NCBI GenBank assembly: GCA_036785325.1
Contig: JAXIVH010000001.1
Location: 616,001-680,000, forward strand
DNA: 64,000 nt
Source of the DNA: Urophycis tenuis
Taxonomy: Eukaryota > Chordata > Actinopteri > Gadiformes > Phycidae
Direction of reading: 5' to 3'
The notes under the pieces were generated by a model that saw nothing but the letters and a program-made list of their open reading frames with translations, was not told the origin of the DNA and ran no database searches. Below are positions 12,880 to 24,100 of the stretch, one piece after another. How positions within the stretch are numbered: position 1 is the first letter of the stretch; each line of letters begins with the position of its first letter. Both the position numbers and the translations under genes were made by a program.

Positions 12880-13830
12880 AATGCATAAAACGAACATAAA
12901 TAGAACAAAAAAAACGAAAGAAAAGAAAACCCTGGCAAACAACCCTGCGGTGAGAAGAAATTCGAAAACAAAGCCTAAACCCAGCAGCACATGCAGTAAT
13001 GGGCCTGGGCGACACAGGCCCAACCAGCCAAGTTTTATCAAAATACACTTTGTTCCAAAAATTGTAAAGATTGATGTAAAATATATATCATAAATGTTTG
13101 TTATTAGTTAAGATAAACTGCTGATCAGACCAAGCTCCACACATCCACACACTACAGAGTTATACTAAATGAGTCCAGGAAGCCTAAAGACCAGATGGGG
13201 GCTGCATGGGGTTAAAAGAAAATGCAGCAGCCTGCTGAACATTTTTGAAACAGAATCAACTTTTGGAGAAAGGCAACCCAACATCAGGTTGCTGTGGCCA
13301 ATCACCGAGGCCGGTGGTCAGACCGGAAGATGCCTATGGGAAGAAAAACCTTGTTTACCATGTAATGTTTGGGCGGAATGGACTTAAGTACAATTAGTAT
13401 TCATAATTATGTTATATTTAGTGTTAGCATTATGGAATATCACTGTTTACTGGGCAACTGTGAAGATGGAAGAGAGAATGATTGCGGCCGTGTTGTCCTT
13501 TCTAGAGCTATACTTTGGAGAGGCTATGGTGGCCTGTACTGGCCTTAAAGGTGCCAGTAGGTACTTCCAAAATGATGTCAACATTTATGATGGTACCAAG
13601 TGGCAAGTGTCAAGTGTCTTCTTTAAGTGATGAGGCTCCTTGATAGATTTATTCATATATTTATACATTTACTTAGTTATTTTAGTTAGGTAATCTGTAC
13701 GGATATATTGGTCATTGTATTTACCTTTAAGTAACATAGCCATTGTGATTTTTTTAAATAAAACCTTAAATTAAAACTTTAAACTGCTGAACAACCTAAA
13801 CAACTTCTTCGGATGGTTTAAAGCAGACAA
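12880..13830. other. gap between HPF1 and a downstream LINE, no gene seen
   Basis: Open frames here are short, and none has a recognisable family motif or paired splice sites. No HPF1 upstream promoter motif stands out beyond general position (12750-12870). Confidence 0.5.
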
Positions 13831-13839
13831 CAGCACCCC

Positions 13840-15515
13840 TGCACAGAAGTCACCCCCCCCCTGCAGATGACCGGGTGTTGCGCTTCCAGCCAGTGTGAGG
13901 AGATCCCTCTCCAGGATCAACGCTCGCAAGGCTGCAGGGCCTGACAACATTCCCGGTCGTGTGCTGAAGGACTGTGCAGAGGAGCTCACAGATGTCCTCA
14001 CAGACATGTTCAACACCTCCCTGAGCTAAGCTGTTGTCCCCACCTGCTTCAAGAGCAGCACCATCATCCCGGTACCGAAGAAGGCCTGTCCATCCTGTTT
14101 CAACTACTACCGCCCCGTTGCACTGACCCCATCATCATGAAGTGCTTCGAGCGGTTGGTCATGCAGCACATCAGATCCATCCTCCCCCCTTCACTGGACC
14201 CATAGCAGTTTGCATATCGGGCCAACAGGTTGACTGATGATGCAATCTCCACCGTCCTCCACTCAGCACTGACCCACCTGGAGACCAATGACTCGTATGT
14301 GAGGATGCTGTTCCTTGACTTAAGTTCAGCTTTCAACACGATCATCCCTCAGCAGCTGATCAGGAAGCTGTACTGCAGACCTCACTGTGTAACTGGTTGT
14401 TGGACTTCCTGACCGGTAGACCGCAGGCAGTCCGGGTCGGCAGGAATGGATCCAGCACAATCATGCTGAACACAGGGGCCCCCCAAGGATGCATACTCAG
14501 CCCCCTTCTCTTCACCCTGCTGACCCACGACTGCACTCCATCATTCAACAACAACCTCTTTGTCAAGTTTGTGGACGACACGACTGTGGTGGGGCTCATC
14601 AACCACAACGATGAGTCTAACTACAGGGAAGAGGTGAGCCAGCTGGCCGAATGGTCGACTTCCGGAGAGCCTCCACCCAGCACCCCCCACTGACCATCAA
14701 CGGTGCTGCTGTGGAGAGAGTGAGCAGCACCAAGTTCCTGGGGGTGCATCTCACTGAGGACTTCTCCTGGAACTGCAACACCGCATCACTGACCGGCAAA
14801 GCTGAGCAGCGCCTCTACTTTCTCTGCAAACTTCGGAGAGCGAGAGCACCTGCCCCCATCATGTGCTCCTTCTACCACCGAGAGCATCCTGACCAACTGC
14901 ATCACTGTGTGGTACGGCGGCTGCACTGCATCCTGTAGGAAGACCCTGCAGCGCATAGTGAGAGCAGCTGAGAAGATCATCGGTGCCCCCCTCCCCTCCC
15001 TCCAGGACATATACAACACACGCCTGTCCCGCAAAGCAATCGGCATTGCGGGTGACCCTGCCCACCCCTCCCACTGCCTCTTCACCACCACACACCTGCT
15101 CACCACGATGCACAACCACTTTACACTTTACACTTTAACACTGTCCATAAATCTGTTTATAGATTGTTATATAACTGTTCATACTGTTCATACTGTTTAT
15201 ACTTTTTATACCTTTTATATACTGTCTATACAACTGTTTATACACTTTGTTCATATGATGTCAATACTGTGTATTTATTACTGCTTATCACTGTCCATAC
15301 TTGCACCTCATACTGTTTACACTGTTTATACCATTTGTTTGTATATATCCGCGACCCCTTTTTATTTAGATTTTTTTGTATTCATATTTTTGTATATTTA
15401 TTTATATTTTGCATGCTTGTCTAGCACCGGGGATCGAGGGAAACGGCATTTCGGTTTTGTGTATGTCCTGTACATTCATGAAAACTGACAGTAAAGTTGA
15501 CTTGACTTGACTTGA
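13840..15515 (+). mobile_element. 5'-truncated Rex1/CR1-like LINE with 3' tail
   Basis: The reverse transcriptase portion and 3' UTR of a non-LTR retrotransposon of the jockey superfamily. Readable blocks are ARKAAGPDNIPGRVLKDC (13,926-), VRMLFLDLSSAFNTIIP (about 14,300), TGAPQGCILSPLLFTLL (14,474-), KFVDDTTVVGLI (about 14,565-14,600), and FLGVHLTEDFSW with WYGGCTASCRKTLQRIV (about 14,905-14,960). In-frame stops (for example SLS-stop-AVVP and LDP-stop-QFAY) and frameshifts make it inactive. It ends in an (ACTTG)n tail at about 15,494-15,515, typical of 3'-end target-primed insertion. It sits between the two host genes. Confidence 0.88.
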
Positions 15516-16170
15516 AATTAGATTAATTAAATACAAAACGTCCTCTATATTGTCTGTTTTGGGCTACTGTAGAAACATGGTACAACATGTCGGGCTCCTT
15601 GGAAGAGAAGCTACTCCTTATCTAGATATAAAATGCTCATCCTAAAGTAACAAACACCATCCATATTTTCATGGGATTATACACTAAATATAACATACTT
15701 ATGAATAGTAATTGTACTTAAATCCATTCTGCTAGATGCCACTAAATTGTACACACTGCACCTTTAAATTTAATAGAAATGTCTGCCTTTTCAAGTGTGG
15801 ACAAATATACCTATACTTGTTTCCATGCTTGTTATCATGTAGAGATTGAATGTGCTACATATTGATGTGCAATATAAATGTGATGTAATACATAAATCAA
15901 AACAGACAAACTAACAAATTGTTTATTTCTTTCCAAGCCATATTATCCCAAGGGGACAGACGTTTTTTTGTAAAGAAGCAACAAAGAACATTGAACAAGA
16001 TGGTGGTAGATAATGAGAGTCAGAATATTATCCAAACATATGTATATCATTCATGGAAGTGGCTCACAGCATACTTGATTGTGACAAGGTGAGCCGGTGT
16101 ATATAAAAAATATTTTAAATTGCTGTCAAACAGCACCCTCTGTTGACCACGTTTCCCCCCCTCTTTGGCT
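15516..16170. other. gene-free stretch upstream of the PPP2R2C promoter
   Basis: AT-rich DNA with no recognisable exon or complete element between the LINE tail and the promoter candidate. Confidence 0.5.
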
Positions 16171-16175
16171 GCAGT

Positions 16176-16215
16176 GGGCGGTCCAATTGGTGACAGCTGG
16201 GCTGTGATTGGCCGA
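16176..16215 (+). promoter_or_regulatory. GC box and two CCAAT boxes, probable PPP2R2C promoter
   Basis: GGGCGG at 16176-16181, CCAATTGG at 16183-16190 and a reversed CCAAT (ATTGG) at 16207-16211 are packed into 40 bp. They lie about 1.3 kb upstream of the B55 start codon, and a plausible non-coding exon with a splice donor at 16531 follows. This is a typical TATA-less promoter arrangement. The transcription start itself is not visible. Confidence 0.5.
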
Positions 16216-16448
16216 TCGAGGAGGAGGCTACATGACACAGTGGTAGCTGCACAGAACCACTCGACAGCATCAGCAGTCCCCCATCCTCCTTGTTTTTTCT
16301 CTCTCTCTCGCTTTCTCTTTTTTGTTCCCATCTGCTTCTCTGCTTTCACTACTCCAACCTCTCCCTTTTCCTCTCTTTATCTTCACTCTTCATTCCTTGG
16401 TTGAAAGGCCCTGCTCATCTCCTCAGGCTGACTGCATCAGAGGACATT

Positions 16449-16530
16449 CACGCAACAGCAGCAGCAGCCGCAGCAGCAGCAGAAGCAGCAACCGCAGCAG
16501 AAGCAGCAGCAGCAGCCAGCAGGCAGACTG
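16449..16530 (+). repeat. imperfect CAG repeat in the probable 5' non-coding exon
   Basis: A run of CAG units interrupted by CCG, GAA and CAA-type changes. It ends in GGCAGACTG|GTAGGT, a possible splice donor at 16531. It lies about 1 kb upstream of the start codon of the PP2A B55 gene. Apparent poly-Ser, poly-Ala and poly-Leu frames here are repeat artefacts. Confidence 0.85.
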
Positions 16531-16894
16531 GTAGGTTTGCTCGTGGCCTTGCTCTCTGCTCTCTCTCAGTGCCGGAGAGGATTCTGCTCCATCGAGGACT
16601 ACCATCTACCTCAGCGGTGCGTGTGGCCTTGTGTGTCATGGGAGCGAGTTGGAGGGTGAGGAAGGTTGTCTACCGCCACCACCACACCCTGGGACTTGCT
16701 ACAACCTCAGATGGAGGCCTCTGGCCTTAGAAGCTTTCATCCTGTGTAGGCTATACATGCTGTTGATGTTGCTGTGCTGCATGGACCCCTGGGGATCTAT
16801 GTTTCCACTTCTCTTAGTATACTGCACACATGTAGACACTCCTATTGTTTTTGTCAAATATACAGTATATTCCTGTGTGTCCGTGTGTATGTTT

Positions 16895-17045
16895 CAAGGT
16901 TTCAAGTCTATTGTCACGTACCAGATAACAACGTACATCATTACCAGCAGTGAAATTCTAGCAGCCCAGGTGAACTCAACTTTGCGTAATAAAATAAAAC
17001 AGAATAAAATAAGATAGAATACAATAAAAATAAAAAGGACATATG
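16895..17045 (-). mobile_element. possible LINE 3'-end fragment
   Basis: TTCAAGTCTATTGTCACG at 16,900-16,918 resembles the inverted 3' end of fish LINEs (compare the tail at 15,485-15,515 on the plus strand). It is followed by an A-rich AATAAAA stretch. Only the end is recognisable. Confidence 0.35.
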
Positions 17046-17534
17046 TATGTCCATGTGTGTGTATGTGTGCATGCATGTGTGCATGCGTGTGTGTGTCCAT
17101 CATACTTAGTCATTTTTTTGCTATCTTTAATTCCCTTTCTAAAACTTCAACCTTCCTGAGTACTGTCAGCATGCCTACGTTTGTCCGCTGTCCTCCTTTT
17201 CTCTGTTTGACCCCAGCACCTTCTGCCTCATATTGTCACTCACCTACTTCACCTTTATCTCTCTCTCTTTCCCCCTCTTCTCCTTTCCTCTCTCTGTCTC
17301 CCCCTTTTTTCTCTGTATTTCTCCCCCTTTTCCCTTTCTATACGTCCCTCCCTCTCTTTCTGTGTGGCTCCCCCTCTCTCTGTCAGTCTCTCTGTCTGGG
17401 GGTTTGGCTGCTGTCCCAGAATGCCTTGCTTCATGCCATCCCGCTAGGCGTGAGCAGAATGGGTGGAGGCTGGGTGGACAGAGAGAGCAGGGACAGGACG
17501 GGGGTGCTGACCGGTGGCGCTCCCTCTGCTTCAG

Positions 17535-17674
17535 ATGGCCGAAGACGCTGAGAGCCCCAAGATCAACCACAGCTTCCTGCGAGACTATGTCACCGAGGGT
17601 ACGGAACACACAGCTTCAAGTTATTAGTATAGTTCCTAATGGTGATGCTGTGGATTATTTGATGATAGATGAGG

Positions 17675-17728
<54 letters not shown>

Positions 17729-18119
17729 GGCGGCACGGTGGTGCAGTGGTTAGCACTGTCGCCTCACAGCAAGAGGGTTCTGGGTTCGAATCCACCTGGG
17801 ACCCGGGACCTTTCTGTGTGGAGTCTGCATGTTCTCCCTGTGCTTGCGTGGGTTCTCTCCGGGTACTCCGGCTTCCTCCCACAGAACAAAAACATGCAGG
17901 TTGGGGATTAGGTTAATTGGTGTCTCTAAATTGACCATAGGTGTGTATGTGAGTGTGAATGGTTGTTTGTCTATATATGTTAGCCCTGTGATAGGCTGGC
18001 GACCTGTCCAGGGTGTACCCCGCCTCTCGCCCGTTGCAGCTGGGATTGGCTCCAGCCCCCCCGCGACCCTCGTAGAGGATAAGCGGTTACGACAATGGAT
18101 GGATGGATGGATTATTATT

Positions 18120-18194
<75 letters not shown>

Positions 18195-21100
18195 AAATGA
18201 AAACATTTGCTCAATCCATCTCTCCCTCTATCATCTATCTCCTTCCCTTCAACACTTTGTGTATACTTCTCTTTTTCTCCCCATTTATCTGATCAAATGG
18301 TTTTTTAATCCAATGTTTGCTGTATTCTCCCCTTTCTTCTCTTCTAGCTGACGTCATCTCGACAGTGGAATTCAACCAAACAGGAGAGTTGCTGGCTACA
18401 GGAGACAAGGGGGGGCGTGTGGTCATCTTTCAGAGAGAGAGCGAGGTCAGGCCACTTTATCTATGTATACCTATATACTGTATATATATACCTTACGGTT
18501 AAGTATTGTTATGGTTAACATGTAATTGTATTGACTTATAATGTGTAAGTCAATAAAAGTAGAAGTATACATCTTTTGGAACCCAATTTAAAATATGATT
18601 TACATATACTTGTAACTGTTTTTGTCAAGTCAAGTTTGAATGATTACTTTTACAGTACATCAAGGTCTGGTTACTGGCTGTGTACAAGCCAGTTATATAT
18701 ATATTAAACATGCAAGCCCCTTATGGAGGCGTATCTACCTTGCCAGGGTTCTATTAACCTTCCTATTATGTTGGGGTCAAATTTGACCTTTTCAAGTTAA
18801 TTAATAATTAAACATTTCATAAATATTTTCAATTTTTCTTTAATTGGAACAACGCTTTTATTCAGTTTTCAAAATTTATTTTTAATTTTCATGTCTGTTC
18901 TCGTGTAAGAAAATCGTTGCATTGTTATTTGGACATTTCAGCAGTGAGATGCAGTCACAGCTAAAAATAGAAAAAAAAGTGTTCAGAATTAATGATAGAT
19001 AAATGCCAAACAGATAAATATAGAGGCAAACTCTAACTAGATTAAATTAGATACTTAAGTCATGATGTAATGTTTCCTTTTTCATCAGATGGAAGACAAG
19101 ATGTGAAGTGTGAGGGTTAGGTCAAAATCATGTATACTAAGCTACATATAGCTATGTACTAAGCATGTATAAGGAAGCATTAAGCTATTACCTTTGGTGA
19201 TTCCCTGAGTCAAACCATTTGATTGAAATTCCCTGAATTTATCAAGTTCTCTGAACTTATCAAATGGCCTATTATATTGAAAGCCAAATGGAAGTGCTGG
19301 GGAACAGAAACCCCATTAGATGAGCTCCCACAATAGCCCATGTCCTCTTACATCGGTTGGTAAATTGGTAACCCTGCCACATTTTATCTTCCAAATCTAT
19401 GTTCCAAAACTTCTTCAATGTTCTGTGTCATACTGCTCCCCTCCCTGTCCTTCTCTTGTACATGCTACCCTGCGTAGTTTAGTTTTTTTTTTATTGTGCA
19501 TTAAAAAATGTTAAAGCACCTTAGAGCACATTTTGTAAAGGTGCTATACAAACAAAGAGAATGCTTGTTATTCTCAATTACACATGTGTACACAGCTGTC
19601 CTAAATGGCAGGATCATCTCGTTGTCCCTAAACAACTATGACATATCATAAAAGTCCCTGTAAGTTTTTTTGTATAAAAGTATCTGCTACATTTGTCAAT
19701 GTGTTACTTGTCTGTTCTGCAGTCTAAAGGGGAGCAGGAGGATTTGGGGGACAGTGGTGACTCTGGAGAGTACAATGTGTACAGCACCTTCCAGAGTCAT
19801 GAGCCTGACTTTGACTACCTGAAGAGCCTGGAGATAGAGGAGAAGATCAACAAGATCAGATGGCTACCTCAACAGAATGCTGCCCACTTCCTTCTCTCTA
19901 CCAATGGTTTGCAGCTAAGAATAAGCTCACCAATGAAATGCTGGAGTGAAGCCTAGATCTTCAACACAATCTGTTGCAGGGCTGCCAGTCCAAACAATAA
20001 TCCAAGTCTTCTTAATCATTGAAAAGAAAAAAAACACATTCAATTTTAAATAATCCAAATGGATTGATCTGACTTCGTCATTTGAGGATTTGGGTCAATC
20101 CAGAGATTAGTAGGCTAGTCATAGAGAATTGAGTCAGAGAAGTAGTAGTAATTGAGTTTGAGGCAATACAATTCATGTCAGATGTTTATTGATTCAAGGG
20201 AAAACTTATAACCCATGACAACAAACCCAAGAATAAATTATAAGTGCACCTATGCTGTACTGTGGACTGTCTGATGTTTTTTCAACCTGCTTGCTTTCTG
20301 CTGTGTGTCACAGATAAGACCATTAAACTGTGGAAGGTCAGCGAGCGAGACAAGAGGCCTGAAGGATACAATCTGAAAGATGAGGAGGGGAGACTCAAGG
20401 ACATCTCTACTATCACCTCCTTACAGGTACAGGCACCCCCCGCCCCCCACCCACACATGCACACACATAGACACACAGACACGCATAGTCACACGCTTGG
20501 TCCACACTGGGACCTTTTTCTAATTTGGCCTTATCTCTATTTAGCCCTTCTTGTTTATCATATCTCATCTCTCAACACCCTGTTAATATGACACTGTGTG
20601 ATGATGTCCACTGGTAGGTTCCCGTGCTTAAGCCCGCAGACCTGATGGTGGAGGTGCGCCCCAGGCGAGTGTTTGCAAACGGACACACCTACCATGTCAA
20701 CTCCATCTCAGTCAACAGTGACGGCGAGACGTACCTCTCGGCCGACGACCTCCGCATCAATTTGTGGCACCTGGGCATCACTGATCGCAGCTTCAGTATC
20801 CTTCACCTGGACACAAAGGTCTGTAGTGACTGGCCGAACAACACACAGAACTAGAAAATTCCCTCGAGGGAAATTTTGAAAGTGCACGGGTGATACTACC
20901 GGAGTGTGAACCTCTATCACAGTCACAGTCATTTGAGTAATGGTGCTCCCTAACTCATCCCAAATGAAACAGTGAAATGTAAGGAACCCAACATGTCCTG
21001 AACATTTGCCTCCAAACCCTATCTAATAGCAATAACATGTAATGACACAGAATGCCAGAATGTCGCAATGCATTGTGGGAAACACCCAAGACAAGCACGC

Positions 21101-24100
21101 GCGATGTTGACAGAGACGTTGAGGAAAAGAGCCATTTTCTGCCTTGGCACTGGTCTCACATTTGGGCTTATTCTGACAAAACGGTAGCTCCTATCAGAAA
21201 AAAAGCAAGACTATCATCGACGTAAGGACTTCCCGAACGATTTGGTGTTTCAATGTTCACATTGTTTACATTGTTTCTAGAGTAAATATTTCGGGGACAC
21301 TCGCAAGTTTAAAACAGGGGTCCGTTCTGCTTTTCTCTGAAAATATTTGTATTGGAGTCAATGAGGAGCAGATACAGACTGGCCGCACTTAGAGGCTGCT
21401 AATTCGAATTCTGTAAATCTATCCGATTTTTTGAGCACATTGTGAGAGACAGAAGACGTATGTCTACAAAGTTGGAAAAAATAACGTGTGTACACTGTAA
21501 ACTGTGGCCAGGAGCAGCGTGGAGAGAGATTTATTTTTTATTTTTCTGGGGCTCTCTCCCACTCTAGCTGCACACTAACACTAATTATTCCACGCAATAC
21601 ACACCCATTGTAACCTCATCATTTCTCCAAAAATTATCATGGTCATTGAACAGTGAATGATCAAAAACTATATGACCTATGGAAACATGGACATATACAC
21701 CAAACACACAAGGCTTGTGTCTACTGTTTAAAGTTTAAATTGAGTCTCTAGGTGAAAGTATGCAGGAGCAGCAGACAGCAGTATCTAGCACCAAAAGTCT
21801 TTATTTTTTGACCTTCTCCCATGCATTCTCTATGGGAAAATATTCACAGTTTTTTGCAAATAACGTCGTGAAAAAATATTATTATTTTAAGAAATCGAAT
21901 AGCACACCGATCCCGATGAAGACGCACATTTTGATATATCATTTGTCCTACAACTGTTTGAGATTCGCTACTAGTCCTACAACTCTTCGAGTTGTAGGAC
22001 TAGTAGCAAATCAAAATCCATCCAGAAGAGGAATAAGAAGAAGAAAAAATCCACAGGATAACAATAGCGCTCAGGGCTTTGCCCCGAGCACTGGCTCCAC
22101 AGCCTTGCTGTAGGGCCAGTGCTCGGTGCGATTGCCCCGTGCACTAATAACAGAATATTGAGAAATTAACCTCAGAAAGACATGGAATGGAAAGGCATAC
22201 TTAAGAGGCTAAGACCATTAGGATAAGATAAGGTCATTAGGATCTTATCTCATCTGACCTTGGCTAAGATCAGATAAAATAGTGTCCCTGTTAGAGCCAT
22301 TTTTCTGATATTGGCTACTGTAGAAGCATGGCAGTGAAACATCAACATGTAAACAAAGAGAGAGATACAGGTTGGCCAGAGATTTGTATTTGTATAATAA
22401 TTAATTTGCATTTGCATTGTCCAGGTAATTTTAAGCTATGAGCTACTTTAACTCAAAACAGCAACACTACAGGTAACAAGCTGGTAACAAGCCCCATTGT
22501 TTGTGAAAATGAATGTCCTCTGTGAGGACTATCTATCTATTTATCTATCCTAGTCAACTAAACTCTGAACACTGGTCTAATGCCAATGCATGGCTTACAC
22601 AGGCACCTGTGGGACTAGTCACCAATAAAAAGTCAACCAATGTTGAAGCAGAGTTTTTTGAGGACAACTTACAACGTACATTTTACATTTATTTTTAGGG
22701 CATTTAGCAGCCGCTTTTGTCCAAAGCAACTTACAATAAATACATTTGTCAGAAGAAGATGAGACACTTTAACGCTGCTAATACAGTAAGCAAGTCACCT
22801 GAACAAGTTTCAAGCATTCAATTGCTTGATTCAAATTGAGGTTAACCATTGCTAGTATACACCATCTCTACGCCAAGATGCTAAGTGCTAAGTTACAGAG
22901 AGCAATTATAAAGTGCCAAGATGTGCAACATACGCATAAGTGCATAAGAGTAGATTTTTATTTTATTTATTTTATTTTTTATTGGGGGGGGGTAAGATAG
23001 AGGATGGATGTTATGCAGGGTTCAGGTGAACTCTGAACAAGAGAGTCCGGAAGATGGGGAGTGACTCTGCAGTCCTGACATTGGCAGGGAGGTCGTTCCA
23101 CCACTGCGGTGCCAGAACAGAGAAGAGTTGAGATTTCGCCGTCCAACCTTTTCCTCCTTTTAGTGATGGAGGTACCAGTCAACCAGCTGAGGTAGTTGAG
23201 CGGAGTGCTTGAGCAGGGGCGTGGGGTTTCACTAATGCTTGGAGGTAGGTAGGGGCAGTTCCAACCTTTGTTTAGATGGTGGGAAGCCAATTTGGTTCCA
23301 AAAAAGTAGCAACATACATGTTTAAAACAGCCATATTATTTAGATCCAAACATACATTGAAGAATAAGAAATGTACATTTATTTTTGAATGTGCTCCCCC
23401 CCCACACTATACATATATATATATAGTTTTCTCCTGAGCGAAAATTCAGGTCATTGCTTATAAATAAAAGGGAGCTGGTTTGCATTGACACCAGACCACA
23501 TGATTTATGTATATTGATTACAGTTTTGAATAATCAATATATACAGTTCTTCATCAACTCTGAACAACACTGAAGGGTTGAACTGCATGTAATGTCAAAT
23601 GTAACCACAGGCAGAGTCAATTATATTGATAATACATGCCTAAAATCGCTGCCAAGCAAACTCTTTAAAATGTATGTCATGTTTATGTAATGCCCCTTAT
23701 TGTGTTTGTAAAGACTCAATAATCATACCGCGTAGCTTCATTTTAATACTTTTACTGAACTGACCCCCAACCGGCCAGTGTTACAACACCTGCTGTACTT
23801 CCGTGCTGAAACACTTAAAGGCACAGTAACCTGTCTCTAACACAACATAACTTCATCAGGCCCAACCGGACACCAGATGGTGTTTTTCAGACATAACATC
23901 CCCCCCCCCCTTCCCTGAAAGCAGAAACATAACATTCAAACCACATTCCTCAGTGTCACTATCACTGTGTCACAAAGTCCCCATGCCAGGCGGGCGGCAC
24001 CCTCACCCTCTGAGGGCGCACTGGCTGAGCAGCAACACCTGGTGGTGCTGGCGGGTGACCTCCCACCCGGTTTGCTCCTGACCGGGCTGCCAACCCAGAG

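Noticed and set aside
13169..13630. Small genes between HPF1 and the LINE
   Set aside because: Short frames with no splice partners, no motif and no composition change.
14786..15119. Minus-strand frames over the LINE at 13.8-15.5 kb
   Set aside because: They are shadows of the plus-strand polymerase sequence.
16290..16730. Frame through the CAG tract as a protein
   Set aside because: Several frames and both strands are open because of the CAG repeat. The promoter and donor context suggests a non-coding exon.
17729..17810. Functional tRNA gene
   Set aside because: The A- and B-box-like motifs belong to the head of a SINE-like repeat. No tRNA cloverleaf with an acceptor stem was apparent.
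17233..17916. 227-codon frame across B55 exon 1
   Set aside because: It runs in a shadow frame through the exon, an (ATT)n run and the SINE-like repeat. The true exon 1 is 17535-17598 in another frame.
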